DNA of 64,000 nt, from the NCBI RefSeq assembly GCF_018119395.1, contig NZ_JAGPWD010000028.1, positions 1 through 64,000 on the forward strand, read 5' to 3'. The translations under genes and the position numbers were made by a program. The notes beneath the pieces were generated by a model. It was not told the DNA's origin. It made no database searches and saw only the letters and a program-made list of their open reading frames with translations. This document shows positions 25,659 to 35,181 of the stretch, piece after piece; the first letter of the stretch is position 1; every line of letters starts with the position of its first letter. This stretch comes from Massilia sp. ZL223 (lineage in GTDB: Bacteria > Pseudomonadota > Gammaproteobacteria > Burkholderiales > Burkholderiaceae_D).

Positions 25659-26720
25659 TCAGCCGCCTGGGCCGATTGCCGCCTGCTCGCCGGCTGCGGA
25701 CAAGCCGAGCCGGAACGCATCCTGAAAATCGCGCACGCGCTGGAGAATGAGATCGAACGCGGGTGGCTCGGTGCTGAACATCTCCGCCCGCATGGCGGCG
25801 TAGTCTTTGCGCCACTCGTCGACCTGTTCCTCGGTCGGTAGAACGTCCAGCGTGGCCGGATGAAGGGTCGCATAGTCTACCCACGTCTGCCTGAAGAACA
25901 CCCGCCTGTGCGCAGCCACTTGTTCGAAAAGGGTGAGGTCCGCAGCCGCAGCGCGGGCGACGCCGTGGCCGATCAAGCTGTACAGGTCGTAATAGTGACG
26001 CGCCATCCTTCCGCGACGCGCCTTGTCTGCGGGGCGGAATCGCTCTTCATGCAATAGCATGGCCTTTTCCCAAAAGGTCCTTTCGGGAGCCAGAACCTGA
26101 ACCTGGACCGGGGCGATTTCCAGTTTCGGAAACAGTTCGGCAATGATGGGCTGGATCGGACGCTGTACTGCCGGCCAGGGATCCGAGCGTGCACCGAATT
26201 CGATCTTTACGCGCGGTCGCAGATAGCGTGTTGCATTGTCCTCGAACCGGCTGGGATAGTTGAACAGGATTGTTTGCTGGTCCGGATCGTCCGGGTCCAG
26301 TTCCAGCGACCAGTCCTGCTGGGCGAGATCACGGCTGATACGGTCGCGCAGGCTTGGCAACACACGTCCTTGAACGAAAAGCGCTGCGTCCTTGCGCAGG
26401 TTTGCCAAGCGCCTGTGCATCTGCTTGGATGATGGGGCATGCTCCGGACTGTCCTTTCCACCGAAGCCCAGGAGCTCTCTACCAATCGTCAGGTCGATGT
26501 CCTCAGAAAACCGGTCGATCAGTCCCCAGGCTTTCGACAGCGAAGTGCCGCCTTTGAAGGTCAGGTGCCCTTCGAGTTCGGGCATGGCGAAGAGATGCCC
26601 CAAGGTGATGCATACCCAGTAGTCCTTTTCCACGCTCGGCGCCGCCCAGCCTTTCCTGGCCGCGGCCTGGCTGAATGCACGCCCCTGTTCCTCCGGCGGC
26701 AGCTTGTTGAAATCGGCCAT
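25659..26720 (-). CDS. AbiEii/AbiGii-type nucleotidyltransferase toxin
   Basis: Toxin half of an AbiE-type (type IV) toxin-antitoxin phage-defence system, 353 residues. The nucleotidyltransferase core shows TFKGGTSLSKAW (55-66) and the metal-binding SEDIDLTIG (D74, D76). Related toxins arrest growth, and one close family member modifies tRNA 3' ends. A further conserved part near ERTFWEKAMLLHEERFR fits the DUF1814 family. Its start is one base past the antitoxin stop, which ties translation of the two. Codon use and base content are less GC-rich than in neighbours, in line with transfer. Confidence 0.88.
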   Translation of the reverse strand: MADFNKLPPEEQGRAFSQAAARKGWAAPSVEKDYWVCITLGHLFAMPELEGHLTFKGGTSLSKAWGLIDRFSEDIDLTIGRELLGFGGKDSPEHAPSSKQMHRRLANLRKDAALFVQGRVLPSLRDRISRDLAQQDWSLELDPDDPDQQTILFNYPSRFEDNATRYLRPRVKIEFGARSDPWPAVQRPIQPIIAELFPKLEIAPVQVQVLAPERTFWEKAMLLHEERFRPADKARRGRMARHYYDLYSLIGHGVARAAAADLTLFEQVAAHRRVFFRQTWVDYATLHPATLDVLPTEEQVDEWRKDYAAMRAEMFSTEPPAFDLILQRVRDFQDAFRLGLSAAGEQAAIGPGG

Positions 26721-26721
26721 C

Positions 26722-27381
26722 CTATTTGTCGTCCTCGGCGAGCTCGCGCATGATGTTGCCTATCCAGACCGGTGCGAGCGGATAGTCCCGCTTCAGGACC
26801 GCCTTATCTTCCCGTGTCAGTCTGCGTTTCAGACTGGCGATCATATCCGGCCCAATATTTTCCTTCTTGAGGTGGCGGAGTGCCTGGATGACCAGACCAC
26901 TGATGCGGCCGGCAGTCGCCATGTTCTTGGGCGTAGTGTGCTTCAACACCAAAGCCTGGTGGCCGACGATGACGGTACGGGAGGGGCCGTCAGTCAGGAA
27001 GCTGGGCTTCAGCGGTACCTGTTCGCTGAGACCGAGCAGGTTGGCCGCGTAGGCTCCGGAGGGTTGCAGGCGCACAGCGGATTTTCTTTCGATCGACTGG
27101 GCAATGGTGGATGCCTCTGGTTCGAGGATTCCGAAAATGTCGTGCTCTCGAGGTACGTCGTAGATTCCCCGGGCCAGGCGCCGCAGCTTTCCTTCATTAC
27201 GGAGGCGTGACAATGCCTTGTCGACGGCCGCACGGCTCCCAAGATGGGCGAAGTCGGCGGCACTAAAGACTTTTCCGGGAGATGCTTTGGAAATCAGCTT
27301 TCGTATGGACGCGTCGGTGCCGGGCTTGTGCTGTGCACGCGTCCTCGGGGTATTGCGGGACTCGGGAAGAGATGCGCTCAT
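26722..27381 (-). CDS. AbiEi/DUF6088-type antitoxin and repressor
   Basis: Antitoxin half of the pair, 219 residues from the ATG. A winged-helix domain lies near residues 25-75 (GKVFSAADFAHLGSRAAVDK, then KALSRLRNEGKLRRLARGIY), followed by the antitoxin domain, which usually neutralises the toxin without a stable complex. An in-frame TTG 30 bases upstream would place the main operator inside the gene, so the ATG is preferred. Cognate antitoxins repress their own promoter; the inverted repeats just upstream fit that. Confidence 0.82.
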   Translation of the reverse strand: MSASLPESRNTPRTRAQHKPGTDASIRKLISKASPGKVFSAADFAHLGSRAAVDKALSRLRNEGKLRRLARGIYDVPREHDIFGILEPEASTIAQSIERKSAVRLQPSGAYAANLLGLSEQVPLKPSFLTDGPSRTVIVGHQALVLKHTTPKNMATAGRISGLVIQALRHLKKENIGPDMIASLKRRLTREDKAVLKRDYPLAPVWIGNIMRELAEDDK

Positions 27382-27454
27382 GTCAGAAATTTTAGCACTT
27401 TTTTCGGACAAGGATGCTCATTCTCTGTCCGAAAAATTAGCTATTATTTCTGAC
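27381..27454 (-). promoter_or_regulatory. Long imperfect inverted repeat, candidate antitoxin operator
   Basis: Arms at 27381-27410 and 27426-27454 begin TGTCAGAAAT and end TTCTGAC, match at about 23 of 27 positions when inverted, and flank a 15-nt centre. The left arm reaches the antitoxin start codon. Both arms contain a TGTCMGAAA-type half-site. The region is AT-rich and lies where the promoter should be. Confidence 0.6.
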
Positions 27455-27470
27455 TATGCCGAGCAATTTC

Positions 27471-27500
27471 TGTCAGAAGAAAATATAGATTTTTCTGACA
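27471..27500 (-). promoter_or_regulatory. Second operator-like inverted repeat upstream of the AbiE pair
   Basis: TGTCAGAA (27471-27478) and TTCTGACA (27493-27500) form a perfect 8-bp inverted repeat using the same half-site as the main operator. This gives at least four copies of the half-site over 120 bp. Confidence 0.55.
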
Positions 27501-27573
27501 ATGGCCATGCTCCTCCACAGCGGGCAACAATGACCAGCACTGTGAGCCGGCCATTGATATCAGGCAAACTTAC

Positions 27574-29436
27574 TCAGCGCTTCAGTTGCGACAGGTCGCG
27601 CACCGCGCCGCGGTCCGCCGAGGTGGTGAGCGCCGCATAGGCCTGCAGCGCCTGCGACACCACGCGCTCGCGGTTCACAGGCTGCCAGGCGTCGCGTCCG
27701 CGCGCTTCCATCGCCGCGCGGCGCTGCGCCAGGGTCTCCGGCGCCACGCGCAGGTTGATGCTGCGGGCCGGGATGTCGATGTCGATCAGGTCGCCTTCTT
27801 CCACAAGGCCGATCGCGCCGCCTTCGGCCGCTTCCGGCGAGGCGTGGCCGATCACCAGGCCCGAGGAGCCGCCCGAGAAGCGGCCGTCGGTGAACAGGGC
27901 GCAGGCCTTGCCCAGGCCCTTGGACTTGATGTACGAGGTCGGGTAGAGCATCTCCTGCATGCCGGGGCCGCCCTTCGGGCCTTCGTAGCGGATGATGACG
28001 ACGTCGCCCGCATGGACCGTGTCGCCGAGGATCGCGTCGACCGCCGCGTCCTGGCTTTCGAACACGCGCGCCTTGCCGGAGAACTGCAGGATGCTCTCAT
28101 CCACGCCGGCCGTCTTCACGATGCAGCCCTTCTCGGCGATGTTCCCGTACAGGACCGCCAGGCCGCCGTCCTGCGAATAGGCGTGCTCGCGGTCGCGGAT
28201 GCAGCCAAGGCTGCGGTCCAGGTCATTGGCATCAAAGCGTTCGGACTGCGAGAAGGCCACCTGGGTCGGCACGCCGCCCGGCGCGGCGCGGAACAGCTGG
28301 TGGACCTCGCGGTCGTCGCTGCGGCGGATGTCGTACTTCTCGATCGCTTCACCCATGGTCGGGCTGTGCACCGTGGGCAGGGAAGTGTCGAGCAGGCCGG
28401 CGCGCGCCAGCTCGCCCAGGATGGAGATGATGCCGCCGGCGCGGTGCACGTCCTCGATGTGGTACTTGTCGGTCATCGGCGCCACCTTGCACAGGCAGGG
28501 CACCTCGCGCGAAATGCGGTCGATGTCGGCCATCGTGAACTCCACCTGCGCTTCGTGCGCGGCCGCCAGCAGGTGCAGCACGGTGTTGGTCGAGCCGCCC
28601 ATCGAGACGTCGAGCGCCATCGCATTCTCGAAGGCGGCCTTGGTGGCGATCGAGCGCGGCAGCACCGAGTAGTCGTCCTGTTCGTAGTGGCGCTTGGCCA
28701 GTTCCACGATCAGGCGGCCGGCGCGCAGGAACAGCTCCTTGCGGTCCGAATGGGTGGCGACGATGGTGCCGTTGCCCGGCAGGGACAGGCCCAGCGCCTC
28801 GGTCAGGCAGTTCATCGAGTTGGCGGTGAACATGCCCGAGCAGGAACCGCAGGTGGGGCAGGCCGAGCGCTCGGCTTCCAGCACGTCGGCGTCGGACACA
28901 TTGGCGTCGCCGGCCTTGATCATGGCGTCGATCAGGTCCAGCTTGATCACCTTGCGGTCGTTGTTGACGACCTTGACCACCTTGCCCGCTTCCATCGGGC
29001 CGCCGGAGACGAACACCACCGGGATGTTCAGTCGCATCGCGGCCATCAGCATGCCGGGGGTGATCTTGTCGCAGTTGGAGATGCAGACCATGGCGTCGGC
29101 GCAGTGGGCGTTGACCATGTACTCGACCGAGTCGGCGATCAGGTCGCGCGAGGGCAGGGAGTACAGCATGCCGCCATGGCCCATGGCGATGCCGTCGTCG
29201 ACGGCGATGGTGTTGAATTCCTTGGCCACGCCGCCGGCCGCTTCGATCTCGCGTGCGACCAGCTGGCCCAGGTCCTTCAGGTGCACGTGGCCGGGCACGA
29301 ACTGGGTGAAGGAATTGACGACGGCGATGATCGGCTTCTCGAAGTCGCCGTCCTTCATGCCGGTGGCGCGCCACAGCGCGCGGGCGCCGGCCATGTTGCG
29401 GCCCTGGGTCGTGGTACGGGAACGGTAAGTTGGCAT
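27574..29436 (-). CDS. ilvD: Dihydroxy-acid dehydratase
   Basis: Iron-sulfur enzyme of valine, leucine and isoleucine synthesis, converting dihydroxy acids to the 2-keto acids. Conserved parts include the start [20 protein letters not shown], the cluster ligands in [11 protein letters not shown] and [20 protein letters not shown], and [17 protein letters not shown] near the end. 620 residues, the standard length of the [4Fe-4S] form. The ATG is chosen by alignment and by GAGGAAA upstream; an extended upstream frame is not needed. It has its own upstream region with a palindrome. Confidence 0.96.
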   Translation of the reverse strand: MPTYRSRTTTQGRNMAGARALWRATGMKDGDFEKPIIAVVNSFTQFVPGHVHLKDLGQLVAREIEAAGGVAKEFNTIAVDDGIAMGHGGMLYSLPSRDLIADSVEYMVNAHCADAMVCISNCDKITPGMLMAAMRLNIPVVFVSGGPMEAGKVVKVVNNDRKVIKLDLIDAMIKAGDANVSDADVLEAERSACPTCGSCSGMFTANSMNCLTEALGLSLPGNGTIVATHSDRKELFLRAGRLIVELAKRHYEQDDYSVLPRSIATKAAFENAMALDVSMGGSTNTVLHLLAAAHEAQVEFTMADIDRISREVPCLCKVAPMTDKYHIEDVHRAGGIISILGELARAGLLDTSLPTVHSPTMGEAIEKYDIRRSDDREVHQLFRAAPGGVPTQVAFSQSERFDANDLDRSLGCIRDREHAYSQDGGLAVLYGNIAEKGCIVKTAGVDESILQFSGKARVFESQDAAVDAILGDTVHAGDVVIIRYEGPKGGPGMQEMLYPTSYIKSKGLGKACALFTDGRFSGGSSGLVIGHASPEAAEGGAIGLVEEGDLIDIDIPARSINLRVAPETLAQRRAAMEARGRDAWQPVNRERVVSQALQAYAALTTSADRGAVRDLSQLKR

Positions 29437-29515
29437 GGGATTTCCTCGTGCTGCGCAAATGAAAGCCCTAGCGTGCCTGCTCGGCCGTGAGTTGTCCAAT
29501 ACATCATTTCCATTC

Positions 29516-29540
29516 CTGTGATATGTGCTGCATATCACAG
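29516..29540. promoter_or_regulatory. Perfect 10-bp palindrome upstream of ilvD
   Basis: CTGTGATATG and CATATCACAG are perfect inverted arms around a 5-nt centre, 80-104 bases before the ilvD start and just past the end of the sensor kinase gene. It looks like a dimeric repressor or activator site. The spacing (TGTGA-N13-TCACA) does not fit a CRP site. Confidence 0.5.
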
Positions 29541-29583
29541 ACGTGCTCAGTGCTCTTCAGGCCTAGCGCTAAGGACGATGCAA

Positions 29584-31452
29584 TCAGACCGTCGGCAGCC
29601 AGACCGTGAAGGTGCTGCCCTGGCCGGCGCCTGCGCTGCGTGCTTCGACGTCGCCGCCGTGCAGGGCCACCATGTTGCGCACCAGGGCCAGGCCGATGCC
29701 GAGGCCTCCCTGCGAACGGTCCGGCGTGCGCTCGGCCTGGGTGAACAGGTCGAACACGTGGGGCAGCAGGCCGGGCTCGATGCCGATGCCGTCGTCGCTG
29801 ACCTGCAGGTTGATGCCGCTGCCTGCGCGCGCCACCGTCAGGCGCACATGGCCGCCCGGCGGCGTGTACTTGGCGGCGTTGTTCAGCAGGTTGGTCAAGA
29901 CCTGCACCAGCCGGGTGGCGTCGCCCAGCACGCGCGCCGCGCCGGCCTCGAGGGCCAGCTCGAAGCGGTGGCGGCGCGTTTCCAGCAGGGGCCGCGCCTG
30001 TTCGATCGCGCTGGCCACCACGCTCTCGATGTCGAGCACCTTGCGATCCAGTTCGATCAGGCCGCGCGTCACGCGCGACACGTCCAGCAGGTCGTCCACC
30101 AGCGCCGTCAGGTGGCGCACCTGGCGGCCGATCACTTCACTCGAGCGGCGCACGTACGCGTCGCTCGCCGCCAGCTTGAGCACTTCGGCCGCCGCCGAGA
30201 TCGGCGCCAGCGGATTGCGCAGCTCGTGGGCGAGCATGGCCAGGAATTCGTCCTTGCGCCGGTCCTGCTCGCGCAGCGAGGCGTACAGGCGGGCGTTCTC
30301 GAAGCCGTTGGCGGCGATGGCCGCGAGCTGCACCAGGATCGCCTCGTCCTCGTCGCTGAATTCGCCCTCGATCTTGTCCGAGGCGTGTATGAGGCCGATG
30401 CGGCCGCCCTTGCGGCTCACCAGCGGCACGCTCAGGCGGCTGCGTTCGAAATCCACTGCGGCGTCTTCGGCGCCCAGCTTGACCTCGGCGTGGCGCACGC
30501 CCAGGATGTCGCGCACTTCCAGCGCCAGGGTGCCGGCGATGTCCTCGCTCGACAGCGCGGCGTGCAGGTTCTGCGAGGCGCGCGCCACCTTGGCCAGCAG
30601 GGCCGACTGGCGGCGCTCGCGGTGCAGGCGCTGCGCCAGCTCGGCGCGCTCGGCGACCGCGTCGTCGATGTCGGTATTGGTGCCGATCCACTCGCGCACT
30701 TCGCCGCCCTCGTTCAGGATGGGCACGGCCTTGACGGCGGTCCAGCGGTATTCGCCGTCGGCGCGCCGCACCCGGTAGTCGCCGACGAAGACCGACTTGG
30801 CCGCCAGGCACTCGTTCCACTTGCGGCTGGTGTGTTCGCGGTCGTCGGGATGCAGGGCGTCGAGCCAGCCGAAGTCGCGCGTCTGCTCCCGGCTCTGGCC
30901 GGTATACGCGCGCCAGGACGGCATGTCGTCGATCACGCGTCCGTCGCCAGCGGTGGTCCAGACCATGTGCGTGGTCGCCATCACCAAGGAGCGGAAGCGT
31001 TCCTCGCGCTGGCGCAGGGCGGTCTCCGCTTCGACCCGCTTGGTGATGTCTTCGTGCATCAGCATCACTTCGAGCAGCCTGCCGTCGGCATCCTTGATCG
31101 GATGGGCGCGCGCGGTGACCCAGCGCGCCGGGCCGGGATAGCCGAGTTCCGCGGTGTCGTAGCGGATGGCGGGGATCTCGACCAGTTCGCCGGCCAGGGC
31201 CCGCTCCAGGTAGGGCGCGATCCCGGTCGCGTGCAGCTGCGGATCGTGCAGGATGTTGTAGGCCTCGCTCAGGACATAGGCGTAGACCTCGCTGCCTTCG
31301 CGGATATGCCACAGCTCTTCCCATGCCTTGTTCACGCACAGGGTGAGGCCGGAGGGCGACAGGATCTGGATGCTGACGCGGGCCTGCTCGAACAGCTCCC
31401 GGAATCGCATGTCGTCGTGGGCGCTGGTCCCCTTACTGTGAATCAAAGGCAT
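29584..31452 (-). CDS. PAS-PAS-GAF sensor histidine kinase
   Basis: Soluble sensor kinase of 622 residues. Two PAS domains (about 12-145 and 150-270; the second has the PAC-like DYRVRRADGEYRWTAVKAVP), a GAF domain (about 280-390), HisKA with LAMLAHELRNPLAP near residue 410, and HATPase with NLLNNAAKYTPPGGH, DDGIGIEP and GGLGIGLALV. No receiver domain and no transmembrane segment. It starts 19 bases after the BASS transporter stop, so the two form an operon; no response regulator is beside them. The shorter start is chosen because the upstream codons encode an Arg/Pro-rich run inside the transporter gene end. Confidence 0.85.
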   Translation of the reverse strand: MPLIHSKGTSAHDDMRFRELFEQARVSIQILSPSGLTLCVNKAWEELWHIREGSEVYAYVLSEAYNILHDPQLHATGIAPYLERALAGELVEIPAIRYDTAELGYPGPARWVTARAHPIKDADGRLLEVMLMHEDITKRVEAETALRQREERFRSLVMATTHMVWTTAGDGRVIDDMPSWRAYTGQSREQTRDFGWLDALHPDDREHTSRKWNECLAAKSVFVGDYRVRRADGEYRWTAVKAVPILNEGGEVREWIGTNTDIDDAVAERAELAQRLHRERRQSALLAKVARASQNLHAALSSEDIAGTLALEVRDILGVRHAEVKLGAEDAAVDFERSRLSVPLVSRKGGRIGLIHASDKIEGEFSDEDEAILVQLAAIAANGFENARLYASLREQDRRKDEFLAMLAHELRNPLAPISAAAEVLKLAASDAYVRRSSEVIGRQVRHLTALVDDLLDVSRVTRGLIELDRKVLDIESVVASAIEQARPLLETRRHRFELALEAGAARVLGDATRLVQVLTNLLNNAAKYTPPGGHVRLTVARAGSGINLQVSDDGIGIEPGLLPHVFDLFTQAERTPDRSQGGLGIGLALVRNMVALHGGDVEARSAGAGQGSTFTVWLPTV

Positions 31453-31471
31453 GGTGGTGCGTGTTCTCCGT

Positions 31472-32356
31472 TCAGGCTTGGGCGGCGGCGGGCGCCGCCT
31501 GCGGCTTGCCCAGCACCAGCATACCAAACGCGGTGGCGAACACGTACATGCTGATCGAGTAGATCGCGGCCGGCACCATCAGCTGGAAGTCGCCCAGCAC
31601 CGATACCGCGACAAAGATCGCCAGGGTCGAGTTGTGGATGCCGATCTCGTAGCCGATCGCCACGGCGTTGGCCTTGTCCATGCCCAGCAGGCGCGGCACG
31701 TAGTAGCCCAGGCCCAGGCTCAGGATGTTGAAGGCGATGACGGCCAGGCCGATGGTGGCGAAGGACGAGGTGAGGGCGCTCCATTCCTTGGCGAAGGCGA
31801 TGATCGCCAGCAGGGCCAGTACCAGCATCGAGAAGCGCTTCATCGGCTTGTCCATGCGGGCGGCGAAGCCGGGCGCGCGGCGCTTGACCAGCATCCCGAC
31901 CGCCACCGGGATCAGGACGATGCCGATCACCTCGATCACCTTCCCGGTCTGCATCGGCACCACCTGGCCGCTCTTCGAGAAGGTGTCGATGGCGAAGTTG
32001 GCGATCAGCGGCAGGCTGACGATGGACAGCAGGGTGTTGATCGCCGTGAGCGAGATGTTCATGGCGACGTTCCCGCCAAACAGATGGCTGAACAGGTTGG
32101 CCGAGACGCCGCCCGGCGAGGCGGCCAGCAGCATCAGGCCTACCGCGTAGACGGGCGGCACACCGAACAGCACGATGAGGCCGTAGCAGATCGCCGGCAG
32201 CACCAGGGCCTGCAGCGCCAGCGCCACGACCACCGCCTTCGGATGGCCGAGCAGGCGGCGGAAGTCGCCGAGCGTGAGGGACAGGCCGAGTCCGAACATG
32301 ATCAGGGCCAGGGCGCCGATCAGGAGGGTAGGCAGCAGGGTGATGAAATTGCTCAT
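31472..32356 (-). CDS. Bile acid:sodium symporter (BASS) family transporter
   Basis: Polytopic transporter of 294 residues, about nine or ten helices, of the SBF/BASS family, which couples sodium to uptake of organic anions such as steroids, pantoate or keto acids. The conserved AASPGGVSANLFSHLFGGNVA segment and the GYEIGIHNSTLAIFVA segment form the crossing helices and sodium sites. Its operon partner is a PAS-GAF sensor kinase, which suggests ligand-dependent regulation but gives no substrate. Confidence 0.9.
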   Translation of the reverse strand: MSNFITLLPTLLIGALALIMFGLGLSLTLGDFRRLLGHPKAVVVALALQALVLPAICYGLIVLFGVPPVYAVGLMLLAASPGGVSANLFSHLFGGNVAMNISLTAINTLLSIVSLPLIANFAIDTFSKSGQVVPMQTGKVIEVIGIVLIPVAVGMLVKRRAPGFAARMDKPMKRFSMLVLALLAIIAFAKEWSALTSSFATIGLAVIAFNILSLGLGYYVPRLLGMDKANAVAIGYEIGIHNSTLAIFVAVSVLGDFQLMVPAAIYSISMYVFATAFGMLVLGKPQAAPAAAQA

Positions 32357-32447
32357 GGTGTCTCCTTGTGATTATTTTTGTATGGCGACAGTGTAGTGCA
32401 CGGCGGTACGAAAAAGCCGCCTGTGCAGCATGAAAGCTGAGGAAAGC

Positions 32448-32846
32448 TCAGGAAAGATGGAAGCGGACGTAGTCGCCCAGCAGCTTGGCGCTCGCAGGCG
32501 GCACCTGGGTGAAGCGCAGGCTGAGGCGGACATCGTCGCGCAGGAAGACGCTGGCCACCGTCTGGGCCGGCAGGTCGAAGTGGTGGATGGCGGCCTGGAT
32601 GAACAGCGAGAAACGCACACGGCAATTCAGGCCGCCGGGCAGCGCATGCGGCAGGAGCAGACCCATGCCGCCCAGGCCGACGTCGAGCGTGCGGCCGTGC
32701 AGCGGCGGAGGGCCGGGAATCTCGATGCAAGCGCGGACGCGGCAGATCCGGCGCGGACCGTCGCGCGATTCAAGGGCGGTAGAGGGAGTGTGAGAAGCAA
32801 GTGCACGCACGACTAGATACGATCGTTCGTTAAAAAAGGCAGGCAA
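32448..32846 (-). CDS. PilZ-domain protein, probable cyclic-di-GMP receptor
   Basis: A 132-residue protein. An RRICRVR motif near residue 33 and DVGLGGMGL near residue 55 correspond to the RxxxR and [D/N]xSxxG cyclic-di-GMP motifs of PilZ domains, with Gly in place of the usual Ser. The rest is beta-rich. It stands alone between the BASS transporter and ggt. A GGDEF-EAL protein is encoded 5 kb away. Binding to cyclic-di-GMP is probable but not certain given the altered motif. Confidence 0.65.
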   Translation of the reverse strand: MPAFFNERSYLVVRALASHTPSTALESRDGPRRICRVRACIEIPGPPPLHGRTLDVGLGGMGLLLPHALPGGLNCRVRFSLFIQAAIHHFDLPAQTVASVFLRDDVRLSLRFTQVPPASAKLLGDYVRFHLS

Positions 32847-32928
32847 GAGTATGACATCTTGCTATGTGCTTGTCCGCCAATCTGCATGGTTTCCTGTCAA
32901 TTTAGTTGCCGTAAAACAACGTTCAAGA

Positions 32929-34671
32929 TCAATGCCCGCGCCGCTGCACCAGGGCCGTGCCGACACCATGGCGCTTGCCTTCGCTGACGGCGGTGACGGT
33001 GCCGTCCGGGTTGAACACCAGCGCATTCGCAGCGCCGATTTCCTCCGGTTTCGCTTCCCAGCGGTGGCCGAAGGCTTCCAGGGCGCGCGCCTGCGCGCTG
33101 CCCGCGAAGCCCGGCTCGATCGAGCTGGCCTCGCCATTGCGTTCGCTGATGCGCGGCGCGTCGAGGGCTTCGTGCATCGGCATCTTGAGGTCGAGGTAAT
33201 TGACGATGGTTTGCAGCACCGTGGTGATGATGGTGGAGCCGCCCGGACTGCCGATGCTGAAGGCCGGCTTGCCGTCCTTGAGCGCGATGGTCGGCGCCAT
33301 GCTGGAACGCGGGCGCTTGCCGGCTTCCGGCACGTTGGGGTGGGGGCCGCTGAAGTCGAAGTCGGTCATCTCGTTGTTGAGGATGAAGCCATAGCCCGGC
33401 ACCACGATGCCGCTGCCGCCCCAGGATTCGATGGTGAAGGTGTAGGAGACCACATTGCCGTCCTTGTCCGACACCGTCAGGTGGGTGGTGTGCAGGCTGT
33501 CCGGCTGCATGCGCTGGGCTTGCGGACGCAGGGGCACGCTCTGGTCGTCCTGGAAGATGTAGGGATCGCCCGCCGCCACGTTCGCCGCGGCGCGCTGCTG
33601 GATGAGCTTGCGGCGCTGGGCCGCGTACTGCTTCGACAGCAGGCCGGCGACCGGCGCGTCCAGGTATTCGGGATCGGCCAGGTAGGCGTTGCGGTCGGCG
33701 AAGGCGAGGCGGCTGGCCTCCAGGTAGAGGTGCTCGGCCTGGGCGCGCGGCATGGAGGCCAGCTCGTAGCCTTCCAGGATGTTGAGCGCTTCGGCCACGG
33801 TCGCGCCGCCGCTCGAGGGAAGGGGCATGCCGTAGATGTCGTAGCCGCGGTAGGTGCTGTGCAGCGGCAGGCGGATGCGCGCCTCGTAGTTGGCCAGGTC
33901 GGCCAGGGTCATGCGGCCGGGACGCACGCTCTTGCCCGGCGCGACCGGCGGACGGTTGACGGCATTGACGATGGCGCGCGCGATCGGCCCTTCGTAGAAG
34001 GCGTCGACGCCGCCGGCCGCGATTTCCCGGTAGGCCCTGGCCATGCCGGGGTTGCGCAGCAGGGTGCCGGCGGGAAGCGGCTTGCCCTTGCTCAGGTAGA
34101 GCGCGCTGGTGCTCCGGAATTGCTGAAATTTCCTTTCATTTTCGGTCGACAGGTGAAAGAAAGTTTCATTGAGCCGGAAGCCCTTGTCGGCGACGGCGAT
34201 GGCGGGCGCCAGCACCTGCCTGAAGCGCATGCTGCCGTAGCGTTCCAGCGCCTCGTGCCAGCCGCGCACCGTGCCCGGCACGCCCACCGCCGCGCCGCTG
34301 GCCACCGCGGTCTCGAAGTCGATTTCCTTGCCGTTGGCCTGGAACACGGCGGGCGTGAAGCTGGCCGGCGCCGTCTCGCGGTGGTCGATGGTGATCACGC
34401 GCTTGTCCTTGGCCAGGTAGATGAGCATGAAGCCGCCGCCGCCGATGCCGCAGCTGAAGGGATCGGTCACGCCCAGGGTGGCGGCCGCGGCCACGGCGGC
34501 GTCGACGGCGTTGCCGCCCTGGTTCAGGATGGTCATCGCCGACTGCGAGGCCTGCTCGCTGATGGTCGCGACCGCGCCGCCGGTGCCGGTGGCCACCGGG
34601 GTCTTCGCCAGCACCGGCAGCTGGACGACGATGGACAGCACCAGCCCGCACGCGAGCGCGTTTGCCTTCAT
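32929..34671 (-). CDS. ggt: Gamma-glutamyltransferase
   Basis: Periplasmic enzyme (580 residues) that hydrolyses or transfers the gamma-glutamyl group of glutathione. It is made as a precursor that cuts itself into large and small subunits. A signal peptide lies at 1-24. The processing and catalytic Thr is in SLHTTHLTVSDKDGNVVSYT. The small subunit contains WGGSGIVVPGYGFILNNEM and the oxyanion pair in GSPGGSTI. The ATG is chosen as the one that begins the signal peptide, with AGGAG upstream. Confidence 0.95.
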   Translation of the reverse strand: MKANALACGLVLSIVVQLPVLAKTPVATGTGGAVATISEQASQSAMTILNQGGNAVDAAVAAAATLGVTDPFSCGIGGGGFMLIYLAKDKRVITIDHRETAPASFTPAVFQANGKEIDFETAVASGAAVGVPGTVRGWHEALERYGSMRFRQVLAPAIAVADKGFRLNETFFHLSTENERKFQQFRSTSALYLSKGKPLPAGTLLRNPGMARAYREIAAGGVDAFYEGPIARAIVNAVNRPPVAPGKSVRPGRMTLADLANYEARIRLPLHSTYRGYDIYGMPLPSSGGATVAEALNILEGYELASMPRAQAEHLYLEASRLAFADRNAYLADPEYLDAPVAGLLSKQYAAQRRKLIQQRAAANVAAGDPYIFQDDQSVPLRPQAQRMQPDSLHTTHLTVSDKDGNVVSYTFTIESWGGSGIVVPGYGFILNNEMTDFDFSGPHPNVPEAGKRPRSSMAPTIALKDGKPAFSIGSPGGSTIITTVLQTIVNYLDLKMPMHEALDAPRISERNGEASSIEPGFAGSAQARALEAFGHRWEAKPEEIGAANALVFNPDGTVTAVSEGKRHGVGTALVQRRGH

Positions 34672-34697
34672 GGATGCTCCTGGCCGTGAGCCTGGGC

Positions 34698-35102
34698 TCA
34701 CATGGCGTACATGTTGAACGTCACGGGATACGACACCGGGCGGGCCTCCGCCAGGCCGCGCGGCGGCGCCACCAGGTTGCGGTCGAGTTCGATGCGCGAG
34801 CCGCGCAGGGCCGGGCTGGTGTGCCCAGGGCGGCCGGGCACGAGGTAGAAGGCCTGGGCCACGCTATTGCCGATGCGCAGGGTGAAGCGGTAAGCCACCT
34901 GGCCCGCCCACATGCAGCGCGCGTTCTCGGGGCAGCGGCTGTCGTCGGCGCCTTCGTAGGTGAGGGTCACGCGCTGGTCGAGCGGCAGCACCTGGCGCTC
35001 GACCAGGGTGTAGCGGGCTTCGGGAAGGCGCTCGTTGCTGGCGCAGGCGCTCAGCGCGCCGGCGGCCAGGAGGGAACAGAAAACACGGAGCAGGGGGCGC
35101 AT
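34698..35102 (-). CDS. Putative lipoprotein with a Cys-pair loop
   Basis: A 134-residue lipoprotein. The signal peptide ends in a lipobox (GALSAC, Cys at about 20). The mature part has DSRCPENARCMWAGQVAYRF, a motif seen in several small uncharacterised proteobacterial lipoproteins, followed by beta strands. It is just upstream of ggt with a 26-base gap, so they may be one transcript. Function unknown. Confidence 0.7.
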   Translation of the reverse strand: MRPLLRVFCSLLAAGALSACASNERLPEARYTLVERQVLPLDQRVTLTYEGADDSRCPENARCMWAGQVAYRFTLRIGNSVAQAFYLVPGRPGHTSPALRGSRIELDRNLVAPPRGLAEARPVSYPVTFNMYAM

Positions 35103-35181
35103 GCGGTGTCATCCATGTGTTGGGGTGGAGCGCCCATCATAGCAAAACCATAACAGCCGGGTCGCGCGCGACGGCAAACCG

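Noticed and set aside
27586-29490. 634-codon plus-strand frame opposite ilvD
   Set aside because: Antisense image of ilvD, rich in His, Arg, Asp and Val with no family features.
29516-29540. CRP-binding site from TGTGA and TCACA halves
   Set aside because: Spacing between halves is 13 bases, not 6, so it is recorded only as an unknown palindrome.
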